NCBI RefSeq assembly: GCF_001428005.1
Contig: NZ_LMSB01000034.1
Coordinates: 314,157-378,156, forward strand
Source of the DNA: Arthrobacter sp. Soil736
Lineage (GTDB): Bacteria; Actinomycetota; Actinomycetes; Actinomycetales; Micrococcaceae
Length of the DNA: 64,000 nt
Reading direction: 5' to 3'
Position 1 is the stretch's first letter, and the number at the start of each line of letters is the position of its first letter. The notes beneath the pieces are model-generated. The model was given only the letters and a program-made list of their open reading frames with translations. It was not told the DNA's origin and did not search any database. Both the position numbers and the translations under genes were made by a program. Below, in pieces: positions 24,191 to 33,525 of the stretch.

Positions 24191-24963
24191 GCGGCGCCGC
24201 CCGGGAGGGTTCCAGAGCCCGGGCGCGGCCGGTGATGGTGCTCGGTGTAGGGATCGATGTCCGGTTCCAGCCCTTCATCGCGGCGGCCGTGGCTGAACCA
24301 GCCGAAGGCCGCCGCCACCACTGCCGCGATCAGAATGGGCACCCCCGCGGGAACGAACGGCACGGCCAGCACGGTGGCGAGGGCGCACACGACGGCGATG
24401 GCCACAGGTTCACGGCCCTTTAGCCGCGGCCAGAGCAGGCCAAGGAACGCCGCGACAGCCGCGCCGTCGAGACCCCATTGTTTGGGGTCGCCGAGCGCAC
24501 CGCCGGCCAGCGCCCCGACAGCCGTGAAGACGTTCCAGAGCACAAAGATCCCTATTCCGGCGGTCCAGAAGCCGCGCTGTTGCTCGGTGGGGTCCGTCTG
24601 GCCGGTGCTCGTGGCCGTGGACTCGTCGATGGTCAGCTGTGCGGCAGCGTACCGGCGCCACCCCTTGGGCTGGAGCAGCACGTTGAGCTGCATGCCGTAA
24701 ATGCCGTTGCGCATCCCCAGCAGCGTGGCGGCACCCATCGCGGCGAGGCCGGAACCCCCGCCGGCAACCACGCCGATGAACGCGAACTGGGAGCCGCCGC
24801 TGAACAGCAGCAGGCTCAAGGCCATGGTCTGCCAGAAATCGAGTCCGGACGTCACGGAAAGGGCGCCGAATGAGACACCGTACAGCCCGGTGGCGATGCT
24901 GATGGACAGGCCTACGCGCACCGCCGGGGACTGCAGGAGCCGTGAAGGCCAGGTGATGGGCAT
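24187..24963 (-). CDS. azlC: Branched-chain amino-acid exporter large subunit, AzlC
   Basis: A 258-residue membrane protein with about seven helices. Family marks are LYGVSFGALSVTSGLDFWQT, LLLFSGGSQFAFIGVVAGGG and GMRNGIYGMQLN. With AzlD it exports branched-chain amino acids. The ATG at 24963 begins MPITWPSRLLQ; a much longer frame to 25218 is an antisense extension into the GDPD gene. The C-terminus carries a charged histidine-containing tail before the overlap with azlD. Confidence 0.9.
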   Translation of the reverse strand: MPITWPSRLLQSPAVRVGLSISIATGLYGVSFGALSVTSGLDFWQTMALSLLLFSGGSQFAFIGVVAGGGSGLAAMGAATLLGMRNGIYGMQLNVLLQPKGWRRYAAAQLTIDESTATSTGQTDPTEQQRGFWTAGIGIFVLWNVFTAVGALAGGALGDPKQWGLDGAAVAAFLGLLWPRLKGREPVAIAVVCALATVLAVPFVPAGVPILIAAVVAAAFGWFSHGRRDEGLEPDIDPYTEHHHRPRPGSGTLPGGAA

Positions 24964-25003
24964 GGCACCACTCAACCACAGCGGCGGGAAGGGAGCTAAG
25001 CGG

Positions 25004-25879
25004 CTAGAGCTGGGCCAGCACCTGGGCTGGTTTGTTGGTGGTGATCTCGTGAATGCCGAGCCCCTGGCACAGGGCCACGTCGTTCTCGGCGTCCACCGTC
25101 CACACACGGAACCTGCGGCCCGAGGCGAGCCAGCGCTGAACGGTGCGGGCATGCTGGCGCACGTAGTCGATCCCTGGTCCGGCCATGCCCACCTCGCAGT
25201 CGTTGAGGATCCGCTCACCCTCCAGCTGGGCGGCCTTCATCATGTTGGCCACGGCCCCGCCCGTGAACGGCCCAAGGCCCAGCTCTTCCCGGACTTCGGC
25301 GACGTTGATGTCATCCAGCAGCTGGCAGATGAACTCCCCGGGTACGGTCTTGCGAAGATGCCGCACCGAGTCCGGGCTGAAACTCATGAATGTGACCCGG
25401 ATGTTGTCCAGCCGGGACGTCAGGGGGTCCCAGCCTTCCCTGCTCAGAACCTCCAGCACCCGGTCCTCCAGCTTCAGCTGGTACGGGCTGGGATGTTTCA
25501 GCTCAATGGCCAGCCCGATGTCCCGCCCGGCGTCCCGGAGAAGGTCGAGCAAGTCAGGCAGCGTCAGGAACTGCTCGGACCGGGCGCCGTACGCTTCGGG
25601 AATGTGGACGCCCTTCCACGACGAGAAATCCAGCAGCCGCAGCTCGTCGATGGTCCGTTCGGCCACCGGACCGGTGCCGTCGGAAGTGCGGTCGAGGTTG
25701 GCGTCGTGCAGGAGAACCACGTGCTGGTCGCGGGTCAGGTGCACATCACATTCCACGCCGTCGGCTCCGTCGGCCAGGGCCCGGAGATAGGCTGCGCGCG
25801 TGTGCTCCGCAAAGTCCGCGCTGGCACCCCGGTGGGCATAGACCAGGGGACGGGCTGGGGCTGAGTCCTCGATCGTCAT
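25004..25879 (-). CDS. Glycerophosphodiester phosphodiesterase family protein
   Basis: A 291-residue TIM-barrel phosphodiesterase. HRGASADFAEHT (starting near residue 16) carries the first catalytic histidine, with the common actinobacterial AEHT in place of PENT. VECDVHLTRDQHVVLLHD provides the metal ligands Glu and Asp and the second histidine. It hydrolyses glycerophosphodiesters to glycerol-3-phosphate and an alcohol. No signal peptide is seen, so it is probably cytosolic. It stands 40 bases upstream of azlC and may be in the same transcript. Confidence 0.9.
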   Translation of the reverse strand: MTIEDSAPARPLVYAHRGASADFAEHTRAAYLRALADGADGVECDVHLTRDQHVVLLHDANLDRTSDGTGPVAERTIDELRLLDFSSWKGVHIPEAYGARSEQFLTLPDLLDLLRDAGRDIGLAIELKHPSPYQLKLEDRVLEVLSREGWDPLTSRLDNIRVTFMSFSPDSVRHLRKTVPGEFICQLLDDINVAEVREELGLGPFTGGAVANMMKAAQLEGERILNDCEVGMAGPGIDYVRQHARTVQRWLASGRRFRVWTVDAENDVALCQGLGIHEITTNKPAQVLAQL

Positions 25880-25929
25880 GCTGACACGTTAGCGGACAGC
25901 CGCTACGGAAGCGGGGCTAGGCTGGGCAC

Positions 25930-27282
25930 ATGCAGGTGAACTCTGAGCCAACCACCCAGCCCGCAGCGCCTCCCGCGGGACCGCAGGCGCCCTACCGCCC
26001 GGCGCAGGTGCGTGCCGCCGTCGCGCATCGGCAGCTCAGCGCCGGCGACGCCGAAAAGGCGGCCGCCCTCCGGAAAATGAAGCTCCTGGCGCTTTGCCTG
26101 CTCATCGCCATGGCCGTGGTGTTCGTCGTCGCCTTCGCCCTGCAGAAGCAGTACCCCTGGCTGGAATACGTCCGGGCCGCGGCCGAAGGCGGGATGGTGG
26201 GCGCCCTGGCCGACTGGTTCGCGGTGACGGCGCTGTTCAAGTACCCCATGGGCCTGAAAATCCCGCACACCGCCATCATTCCGCGCCGCAAGGACCAGAT
26301 CGGGGCGTCGCTGGGAGATTTCGTGGAGACCAACTTCCTCTCGGAGCAGGTGGTCCAGGAGAAGCTGGCCAGCCTGAACATTTCCGGCCGGGCGGGCCAG
26401 TGGCTCTCCGGTCCGGGCGGCGCCCAGCGGGTGGCCAAGGAAGGTGCCGCCGTCATCCGCGGCGCGTTCAAAGTGCTGAACGACGACGACGTCCAGGCAG
26501 TGATCGAGGGCATGGTCCGGAAGCATCTGCTCACGCCGCCGTGGGGGCCGCCGGTGGGCAGGATGGCAGAGCGGATCTTCGCCGAAGGGCACCACCACCA
26601 GCTCGTTGACCTGCTGGTGGACCGCGCTGCCGACTGGGTGGCTGCCAACCATGAAACCGTCAACCGGCTGGTAACGGACCGCTCGCCGCAGTGGGTTCCC
26701 AGCTTCGTGGACGGCCTGGTGGGAGACAAGGTCTACGTCGAGCTGCTGAAGTTCACGCGCGCGGTCCAGACTGACCCGCAGCACCAGGTCCGGCTGTCCA
26801 TCGACAAATACCTCACCGACCTGGCCCAGGACCTGCAGCACGATCCGGCCATGATCGCCCGCGCGGAAAGCATCAAGGCCCAGGTCCTCGGCGACCCGGA
26901 GGTCCGCGAACTGGCCTCCCGGACCTGGGCCACCATCAAGAACGCGCTGCTCACCGCCGTCGACGATCCGGACAGCGAGCTGACCGTGAAGTTCAAGGCC
27001 GCCGTCCGCGACTTCGGCGCCCGGCTGGTCAACGACGACGAACTGGCCGGCAAGGTCAACGCGTGGATCGGTGATGCCGCGGGCTACCTGGTGCGCACCT
27101 ACCGTTCCGACATCGCCGGGGTGATCACCGACACCGTGGCGCGCTGGGATGCCGAGGAGACGTCGCAGAAGATCGAACTCCAGGTGGGCAAGGACCTGCA
27201 GTTCATCCGGATCAACGGCACGGTGGTGGGGTCCCTGGCCGGGCTCGCGATCTTCACGGTTGCGCACCTGACCTTCGGCTGA
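25930..27282 (+). CDS. DUF445 family membrane protein
   Basis: A 450-residue protein with a membrane segment at about 50-70, the DUF445 hallmark AAAEGGMVGALADWFAVTAL just after it (a re-entrant or second segment), a long soluble helical region, and a C-terminal anchor near 428-446. The family is widespread and lacks an established function. The ATG at 25930 is divergent from the GDPD gene with 50 bases between them. An N-terminal proline/alanine-rich extension precedes the domain. Confidence 0.88.
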   Translation: MQVNSEPTTQPAAPPAGPQAPYRPAQVRAAVAHRQLSAGDAEKAAALRKMKLLALCLLIAMAVVFVVAFALQKQYPWLEYVRAAAEGGMVGALADWFAVTALFKYPMGLKIPHTAIIPRRKDQIGASLGDFVETNFLSEQVVQEKLASLNISGRAGQWLSGPGGAQRVAKEGAAVIRGAFKVLNDDDVQAVIEGMVRKHLLTPPWGPPVGRMAERIFAEGHHHQLVDLLVDRAADWVAANHETVNRLVTDRSPQWVPSFVDGLVGDKVYVELLKFTRAVQTDPQHQVRLSIDKYLTDLAQDLQHDPAMIARAESIKAQVLGDPEVRELASRTWATIKNALLTAVDDPDSELTVKFKAAVRDFGARLVNDDELAGKVNAWIGDAAGYLVRTYRSDIAGVITDTVARWDAEETSQKIELQVGKDLQFIRINGTVVGSLAGLAIFTVAHLTFG

Positions 27283-27427
27283 CCCCTCAGCCGGAAGACC
27301 CTTGACAGGCCGGACCGCCGGGGCCACGTTGGTGTCTACAACGCCACCTGGTCTCCTGCCGGGCCGTCGCGGGCTGGCGCGATCCGGCACCGCGGCGTTG
27401 GTTCCGCAGCGTCCGGAATGAGGTGCC

Positions 27428-29656
27428 ATGAGCCGCGATCCTTGTCCCTCCCCTGTCGGACCAACGTTGTTGCGGCGCGCCCGGCGGAGATCGCCAGCCC
27501 GGAACACAGGCCGGCTGTTGTGCCTCCTGCTGCTGACCGCGGCGCTTTCTGCACAGTTCCTCCCGGCCGCCGGCGCCGGCTCCGATCCCGACGGCGGCTA
27601 CCGGCCCGGCAGTCCCGGCCTCGGCGATCCGTACTATCCGCTGGACGGCAACGGCGGTTACGACGTCGGCCACTACCTGCTTGACCTCAGCTACGACCCC
27701 GCGACCAACGGCCTGGCCGGTTCCGCCACGATCAGCGCCCAGGCAACGCAGAACCTTTCGGCGTTCAACCTGGATCTGGACGGCCTCACGGTCCGCTCCG
27801 TCAAGGTTGACGGCGAGGCGGCCGCGTTCAGCCGCAGCGGCACGGAACTCACGGTGACACCGCGCCATGGCCTCAAGGACGGACGGGAGTTCGAGACCGT
27901 CGTGGCGTATGACGGCGTGCCAAAGACCCTGACCGCCCAGTTCGGCACCTCCGGGTTCATCCACACCGACGACGGCGCCCTCGTGATCGGGCAGCCCCAT
28001 GTGGCCGCAACGTGGTTCCCCGCCAACGACCACCCGTCGGACAAGGCCTCCTTCACGTTCCGGATCACGGTTCCGCAGGGGCTGCAGGCGGTGGCAAACG
28101 GTGTCCTCCGCGAACAGGAGACGGAATCTGCGCAGGGCCGGGGACAGGGCCGGACAACCTGGGTCTGGAACGCGGACGAGCCGATGGCCACCTACCTTGC
28201 GACGGCGAGCGTCGGCCAGTTCCGGCTCAATGCCTACCGGGACGGCCGGATCAGCTACGTGGATGCCATCGATCCCGACCTCTTCACCCCGGTGGTGACG
28301 CCGCGGACCGGCGCGAACTTCGCGTGGTCGCACGCCGGCACGGGTTCATACACGCGCCTAACCAGGACCATCCGCGTTCCGCAGGCCGGCACCCGGCTCT
28401 CGTTCTGGCTCACGCGGAACATCGAAGCGGGGCGGGACTTCACCTTTGTGGAGGCGCGCACGCCGGGGGCCGCGGACTGGACCACGCTGCCGGATACGAA
28501 CGGCCACACGTCCGCTGACACGGGCCGGTCCTGCACCAGCCTGCTGGCGCTCCACCCGTTCCTGAAGCACTACCAGACGCCCGGCAGCAAGGGACTGTGC
28601 GCGCCCACAGGCAGTTCGGGTAAGTGGTGGGCGGCCACCGGGCAGGGCACGGGCTGGGAGCCGTGGTCCATCAACCTTGCCGGCTTCGCCGGGAAAAGCG
28701 TGGAAGTCTCGCTCACCTATGTCAGCGATGACGCCATCCCCTTCGACGGCGTGTCCCTGGATGACATCACCGGCCCGGCCGGGGAAGGCTCCACGTCCTT
28801 CGAGACGGACGGCAACACCATGGACGGCTGGACCGCCACGGGCCCTCCTTCCGGCAGTCCCCCCAGCGCAGGCCGCTGGACCGCCGGGACGCAGGGGCCG
28901 CCGTCGCTCGGCGACAAAGTCCAGGCGTCCTTCAAGAGGCAGCCGGAGATCATCAGGTTCCTGGCCGGGTTCCTGGGTCCGTACCCGTTCAAGGCCGCCG
29001 GAGGAATCGTGGATGACGTGAGGAACCTCGGTTTTGCGCTGGAGAACCAGACCAGGCCCATCTATTCCCGGCTCTTCTTCGCCACGCCGAAGGGCGGCGA
29101 CTCGGTGGTGGTCCACGAGCTGGCACACCAGTGGGTGGGCGATGACCTGTCGGTGAAGGAGTGGCGGGACATCTGGCTCAATGAAGGATTCGCCACCTAC
29201 GCGGAGTGGCTGTGGAGCGAGAAGGAAGGACGGGAAACTCCGCAGCAGCTGTTCGATTTCTATGCCGCCGCGATACCCGCGAAAGCACCGTTCTGGTCGG
29301 TCAGGATCGGCGATCCCGGAACGGCCGCCCTCCTCGACTTTGCCGTCTATGCGCGCGGCGCCATGACGCTGCACGCGCTTCGAACGCGCGTGGGTGATGA
29401 GGTGTTCTTCGACATCCTGAAGGAGTGGACGGATTCCCACGCCGGCGGCAACGTCTCCAGCGCGGACTTCATGGAACTGGCACAGGAGCGTTCCGGCCAG
29501 GATCTGGCCGGCTTCTTCAACACCTGGCTTTTCACGCCGTCCAAGCCGGCAGGGCTGGACGCCGCTGCACGCAAGTCCGCATCCCTCGCCGTCAGCCCGC
29601 CGGAGACTGCACGGTTCCTGGAGCAGCGGGTCCAGGCCGGAGTCAGGCCCCGATAG
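27428..29656 (+). CDS. Secreted M1-family metallopeptidase with inserted beta-sandwich region
   Basis: A 742-residue exported peptidase. A signal peptide with an arginine-rich start ends near residue 50. An aminopeptidase-N-like beta domain (about 75-285) leads into SYVDAIDP. The zinc site is HELAHQ (from His563) with the third ligand in NEGFATY, a perfect HExxH-x18-E; the exopeptidase GxMEN motif is GFALEN. Between the N-terminal and catalytic domains lies an insert of about 200 residues (roughly 285-490) with DDITGPAGEGSTSFETDGN and VSLTYVSDDAIPFDGVSLDD, like the beta-sandwich of immune-inhibitor-A peptidases. The 3' end overlaps pxpC by 14 bases. Confidence 0.87.
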   Translation: MSRDPCPSPVGPTLLRRARRRSPARNTGRLLCLLLLTAALSAQFLPAAGAGSDPDGGYRPGSPGLGDPYYPLDGNGGYDVGHYLLDLSYDPATNGLAGSATISAQATQNLSAFNLDLDGLTVRSVKVDGEAAAFSRSGTELTVTPRHGLKDGREFETVVAYDGVPKTLTAQFGTSGFIHTDDGALVIGQPHVAATWFPANDHPSDKASFTFRITVPQGLQAVANGVLREQETESAQGRGQGRTTWVWNADEPMATYLATASVGQFRLNAYRDGRISYVDAIDPDLFTPVVTPRTGANFAWSHAGTGSYTRLTRTIRVPQAGTRLSFWLTRNIEAGRDFTFVEARTPGAADWTTLPDTNGHTSADTGRSCTSLLALHPFLKHYQTPGSKGLCAPTGSSGKWWAATGQGTGWEPWSINLAGFAGKSVEVSLTYVSDDAIPFDGVSLDDITGPAGEGSTSFETDGNTMDGWTATGPPSGSPPSAGRWTAGTQGPPSLGDKVQASFKRQPEIIRFLAGFLGPYPFKAAGGIVDDVRNLGFALENQTRPIYSRLFFATPKGGDSVVVHELAHQWVGDDLSVKEWRDIWLNEGFATYAEWLWSEKEGRETPQQLFDFYAAAIPAKAPFWSVRIGDPGTAALLDFAVYARGAMTLHALRTRVGDEVFFDILKEWTDSHAGGNVSSADFMELAQERSGQDLAGFFNTWLFTPSKPAGLDAAARKSASLAVSPPETARFLEQRVQAGVRPR

Positions 29657-30575
29657 CGCCGAGGAAACGGATCCGCTGGCCGGGCCGTGCCTGGCCGAGG
29701 AGATCCAGGTCAGCCCGCCGCACGACGGCGATCACGGGGTAGCCGCCCGTCACCGGGTGGTCTGCCAGGAACACGGTGGGAAGGCCCGACGGCGGCACCT
29801 GCAGCGCGCCGAGCACGGCACCTTCGCTGGGCAGCTCTTCCGTCCGGTTCTGGCGGAGGGGCCTGCCCAGCAGCCGCGCCCCGATCCGGTTGGATTCCGG
29901 CGACATCGTCCAGAACTGGCCGGTGAGCCGGCGGAGGGACGCGTCGTCGAACCAGTCGGCTCTGGGGCCCCGGTCCACCCGCAGGGCGATGGGACTGTCA
30001 GGGTCCGGCGCGCGGCGGAAAACACGGCGGAAGACCTCGGGCGCCGGGATCTGCGCCGTTGGAGTGGCCGCCGCGCCTGGACCGTTCACGGCGCCTGGAC
30101 TACCCGCGGTGCCGTTGCCGCGCGCCAGGGCGAGGGTGTCCCCCGCCTTCAAGGGCGGCGGCCCCTCGCCGGAGAGCAGGTCGGCACTGCACGAACCCAG
30201 AAGCTCCGGGGCGGCGATGCCGCCGGACACCGCCAGGTAGTAGCGGATCCCGAACGCCGGTGGGGCGAATGCCATGACCGCTCCCGGCGGAACCCGGACG
30301 GCCTGGTATGGGTCAATGTCAGTGCCGTTGACAGTGACTCTTCCCTCGGCCCCCGTCACGGCCACGCTGGCTCCGGTGACGAACCGCAGGCGGAGTCCGC
30401 CCAGCAGCACCTCAAGTCCCGCCGCTCCGGGCGCGTTGCCCAGCAGGGCATTGGCCAGCATCAGTGATTTTCTGTCCAGCGCACCCGAGGGGCTCAGTCC
30501 CAGGTGGGCCGACCCGCGCCGGCCCAGGTCCTCGATGAGCGTCAGCGGGCCCGGGGCCATCACCACGATGCCCAT
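29643..30575 (-). CDS. pxpC: 5-oxoprolinase subunit C (biotin-dependent carboxyltransferase family)
   Basis: A 310-residue subunit of ATP-dependent 5-oxoprolinase PxpABC, which converts cytosolic 5-oxoproline, a damage product of glutamine and glutamate, to glutamate. Typical segments are TLIEDLGRRGSAHLGLSPSG, ALDRKSLMLANALLGN, and the ending FLADHPVTGGYPVIAVVRRA. It starts in TGATG, overlapping the pxpB stop by one base, with GGGAGG upstream. It is last in the order A-B-C. An alanine/proline-rich insert lies near 160-175. Confidence 0.92.
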   Translation of the reverse strand: MGIVVMAPGPLTLIEDLGRRGSAHLGLSPSGALDRKSLMLANALLGNAPGAAGLEVLLGGLRLRFVTGASVAVTGAEGRVTVNGTDIDPYQAVRVPPGAVMAFAPPAFGIRYYLAVSGGIAAPELLGSCSADLLSGEGPPPLKAGDTLALARGNGTAGSPGAVNGPGAAATPTAQIPAPEVFRRVFRRAPDPDSPIALRVDRGPRADWFDDASLRRLTGQFWTMSPESNRIGARLLGRPLRQNRTEELPSEGAVLGALQVPPSGLPTVFLADHPVTGGYPVIAVVRRADLDLLGQARPGQRIRFLGAIGA

Positions 30576-31189
30576 CAGGCCTCCCTGAACCGCACGGTGT
30601 CACCCGGCCGGATCAGCGCGGGTTCCGGCCGGGCCGAGTCCCAAAGCACCGCCGTCGTGGTTCCGATCAGCTGCCAGCCACCCGGGGAGGAGCGCGGATA
30701 CACACCGCTGAACTCGCCGGCGAGCCCCACGGCCCCGGCCGGCACTGCGGTCCGCGGCGTGCTGCGGCGGGGCACGGTCAGCTGGTCGCCGTCCGTGACG
30801 AGGTAGACGAAGCCGGGCGCGAACCCCGCGAACGCCGCCGTCCAGTGCGCGCCGGTATGGCGCCTCACGACGTCGGCCTCGGTGATCCGGAGAAGTCGCG
30901 CCACCTCGGCCAGGTCCTGGCCGCCGTACGCGACCGGGATTTCCACGGTCCGCCCGGACTCAGCGGCGCCGTGGTCCGGCTCAGCCGCGGAAAGCCAGGC
31001 CAGGACGTCCGACGGCGCCAGCGCGTCGGGGTCGAAGGTCACCAGCACGGTCCGCGCAGCCGGCACGACGTCCACGACGCCCTGCGGACGGCCCGCACTT
31101 CCGGCGCCGATGAGACCGCGGTAGAACGCGATGACGGCCGCCAGGTCCGGCAGCTCCACGAGGAAGGCGCTGTCGCCATAGGGCACCAC
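30575..31189 (-). CDS. pxpB: 5-oxoprolinase subunit B
   Basis: About 204 residues of the KipI-like subunit. AFAGFAPGFVYLV, TVPRRSTPRTAVPAGAVGLA and YPRSSPGGWQLIGTT are the family's hallmark cyclophilin-like core. The start is uncertain: the family begins VPYGDSAFLVEL, so one of two adjacent GTG codons (31189 or 31186) is likely, ten bases after the pxpA stop, whereas the open frame extends to 31288. A short insert (APSDVLAWLSAAEPDHGAAE) is seen mid-protein. Coupled to pxpC. Confidence 0.88.
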   Translation of the reverse strand: MVPYGDSAFLVELPDLAAVIAFYRGLIGAGSAGRPQGVVDVVPAARTVLVTFDPDALAPSDVLAWLSAAEPDHGAAESGRTVEIPVAYGGQDLAEVARLLRITEADVVRRHTGAHWTAAFAGFAPGFVYLVTDGDQLTVPRRSTPRTAVPAGAVGLAGEFSGVYPRSSPGGWQLIGTTTAVLWDSARPEPALIRPGDTVRFREA

Positions 31190-31199
31190 GGCGGGCAGC

Positions 31200-31949
31200 T
31201 CAGGCGAAGGGCTCAAGCTCCACACCAGCTTCTTGGAGGCCCGCCCGAACGGCGGCCGCCATGCCCACGGCGCCCGGCGTATCGCCATGGATGCACAGCG
31301 AATCAGGGTCCACGCGCACCACCGAACCGTCCACGGCCACCACCTCGCCCTTCAACGCGAGGCGGACGGCCCGCTCCACGATCGGTCCGACGTCGTGCAG
31401 CACGGCGCCGGCCTGCGAGCGCGGCACCAGGGTGCCGTCGGGCAGGTAGGCGCGGTCCACGAAAGCCTCGCGGAACACAGGGTGGCCCGCTTCCTCGGCG
31501 TGCTTCAGCAGCTCCGAACCCGGCAGGCCCAGGACCGGCAGGCCCGGATCGTACGCGTGAATGGCGGCCACGATTGCCGAGGCCTGCTCGGCGTCGTGGA
31601 ACGCCCGGTTGTACAGGGCGCCGTGCGGCTTGACGTAGTCCACGGATGCGCCCACAGCATGTGCCACTCCGTCGAGCGCACCCAGCTGATACAGGACATC
31701 GCCGAACAGCTCGTCAAAGGACATGTCCAGGGAACGCCGTCCGAATCCCGCGAGGTCATGGTAGCCGACGTGCGCCCCGACCGTGACATCGAGCTCGAAG
31801 GCGGCACGGCAGCTGTCCAGCATGGTGACCGGATCCCCGGCATGGAAACCGCACGCCACGTTGGCGCTGGTGACGATCTGGAACATCGCGGCGTCATCGC
31901 CCATAGTCCACGAGCCGAAGGACTCCCCCAGATCAGCGTTCAGATCCAC
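31200..31949 (-). CDS. pxpA: 5-oxoprolinase subunit A (LamB/YcsF family)
   Basis: A 249-residue catalytic-barrel subunit beginning MDLNADLGESFGSW, the canonical family start, which favours GTG 31949 over the frame start at 31970. ANVACGFHAGDP, GAHVGYHDLAGFGRR and VKPHGALYN contain the conserved metal and substrate residues, and CIHGDTPGA is near the end. First of the pxpABC operon. Its start lies within the last codons of the upstream EcsC gene (17-base overlap), so the four genes are probably one transcript. Confidence 0.92.
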   Translation of the reverse strand: MDLNADLGESFGSWTMGDDAAMFQIVTSANVACGFHAGDPVTMLDSCRAAFELDVTVGAHVGYHDLAGFGRRSLDMSFDELFGDVLYQLGALDGVAHAVGASVDYVKPHGALYNRAFHDAEQASAIVAAIHAYDPGLPVLGLPGSELLKHAEEAGHPVFREAFVDRAYLPDGTLVPRSQAGAVLHDVGPIVERAVRLALKGEVVAVDGSVVRVDPDSLCIHGDTPGAVGMAAAVRAGLQEAGVELEPFA

Positions 31950-32766
31950 CGTTGCCGCCTTCCGGCGCACGGTTCAGCGTCGCGCCTGCTGTTGATTCTG
32001 CTGTTTCCGCCGTTGCCTTCAGTTCCCCGGGAATGGTGTCCGGCAGCGGGCCGAACGCCTCCTTGGCATTGGCCACGACCGCACGGCCCATCATGAGGTT
32101 GCCGGCACCGCCCACCACAGCGCCGATGCCGAACGGCAGCGCCCGCCCGAACAGTGCCGTGCCCTGCCGCCTCAGCAGGCTCCGAAGGAAGACTTTCTGG
32201 ACGTGCTCGCGAATGGAGCCGAACCCCGATGACGGCATCTTGCGGGCCAGGACATTTCCCCAGGCCTGAGTGGCGCCCTTCCCCTGCCCCAGGGCCTGGC
32301 CGCTCAGCGACCCGAGCAGCGCGGTCCCTTCCTCACCCAGCATCACTGCCATGACCATGGTGCTGGCTTTGTCCGGATCCGTCATCCGGATGCCGTGCAG
32401 CTCGGCCAGCGCCGTCGCATAGACCGCCGTCGCCTCGAGGAAGGCCACGGTGGCTGCGGCGGAGAGGCCGAGCGAGGCGATGGTTCCTACCCCCGGGACC
32501 ACGGCCGTGGCGCCCACCAAGGCGCCTCCGCCGGTGACCGCGGCGAGGTAGTCGCGTTCCATTCTCGTCGCCAGCTGGGCGGCGGAAGCGTGCGGGAAGC
32601 GGCGCTGGAGGCGGCGGATGTACGACAGTACGAGCGGGCGCTGGATATCTACCGCGCGAAGCAGCAGATTGTGGACCCCTGGTTTGGGGTTGCCGTGGGC
32701 ATCGAACACTGCATTGTGTGCTGTTTCCTGCGCGATTCTCACCGCCGGATTGCGTCGCCTGGCCAT
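31933..32766 (-). CDS. EcsC family protein
   Basis: A 277-residue protein related to EcsC: TRMERDYLAAVTGGGALVGA, GTIASLGLSAAATVAFLEAT and FGRALPFGIGAVVGGAGNLM suggest two or three membrane-associated hydrophobic helices. The molecular role of the family is not established. The ATG at 32766 begins MARRRNPAVRIAQE; a longer frame to 32997 reads an unlikely leader. It overlaps the pxpA start, an unexpected partner for 5-oxoprolinase. Confidence 0.82.
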   Translation of the reverse strand: MARRRNPAVRIAQETAHNAVFDAHGNPKPGVHNLLLRAVDIQRPLVLSYIRRLQRRFPHASAAQLATRMERDYLAAVTGGGALVGATAVVPGVGTIASLGLSAAATVAFLEATAVYATALAELHGIRMTDPDKASTMVMAVMLGEEGTALLGSLSGQALGQGKGATQAWGNVLARKMPSSGFGSIREHVQKVFLRSLLRRQGTALFGRALPFGIGAVVGGAGNLMMGRAVVANAKEAFGPLPDTIPGELKATAETAESTAGATLNRAPEGGNGGSER

Positions 32767-32873
32767 CGTCACCCCTGCCTCGATACAGCCAACAGCCGGT
32801 TGCTGTCGTCTAGCCTTAACACTAGGCCACGGCCCCTGACGCCATGGCCCGGGAGCATGCCACCAGGCAGCAG

Positions 32874-33464
32874 CTAGATCGCCCAGGACTCGGCCACGGC
32901 CATGTACGCGGAGGAGGACGGCCCGCGCGGCCCCGGATACACCGTGGGCGCCCCCGGCCATTCCACCCCGAATTCGGTCAGCCTGCCCGTGCCGCATGGC
33001 AGGTAGACATTGCTCAGCGCGGCGCTGGCAGGCCCGAGCTGGAAGCCCGGCGCGGCAAACTGCCGCCGGTCCAGCACCCCGGAGAGCTCGAGCGACGCGC
33101 GGCGCCCCGTGGCAGTGAATCCGCGCTCAAGGTCCAGTTTGACGTCGAAGGCGTCGTCGGTATGGCTGATCGCGCCCAGCGGAAAGCGCGCGGCCTCCGG
33201 GAAGAAGCGGGTCAGTTCGGAGGCAAGGGTTGCGGCGAAGAACTCGCTGGATCCGTAGCTGCGCCAGCCCTGGAGTGTGGCCACGAGCAGTGCGGTCCCT
33301 GTCCCCCACTTGGACCAGTCGGCCATCCAGAACGATGCGAAGCAGCTGGCGGGCTCGCCGGGAACGTGGGTGCCTTTCCGGTCCACGGGGTGCAGGGCAA
33401 GGCCGCAATTGGCACCGATGAGCGCCACGCTGCGCCGCCGCGGTCCGGCGGGTATGTTCCCCAT
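32874..33464 (-). CDS. Conserved hypothetical protein, 196 residues
   Basis: A soluble protein beginning MGNIPAGPRRRSVALIGANC. Segments SCFASFWMADWSKWGTGTAL and SYGSSEFFAATLASELTRFF look well structured, and the content of aromatic residues and normal codon use supports a real gene. I recognise no family or catalytic motif. It is divergent from the MFS gene with 61 bases between them, and its stop is 107 bases upstream of the EcsC start. Confidence 0.65.
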   Translation of the reverse strand: MGNIPAGPRRRSVALIGANCGLALHPVDRKGTHVPGEPASCFASFWMADWSKWGTGTALLVATLQGWRSYGSSEFFAATLASELTRFFPEAARFPLGAISHTDDAFDVKLDLERGFTATGRRASLELSGVLDRRQFAAPGFQLGPASAALSNVYLPCGTGRLTEFGVEWPGAPTVYPGPRGPSSSAYMAVAESWAI

Positions 33465-33525
33465 GCCAAGAGCCTATCCCGGCCCGCACGTTCCCCCGGG
33501 CACTGGCTCGGTTTAAGATTGCCCT

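Noticed and set aside
25903..27507. 534-codon minus-strand frame opposite DUF445
   Set aside because: DUF445 signature is on the plus strand; the opposing frame has no protein-like pattern.
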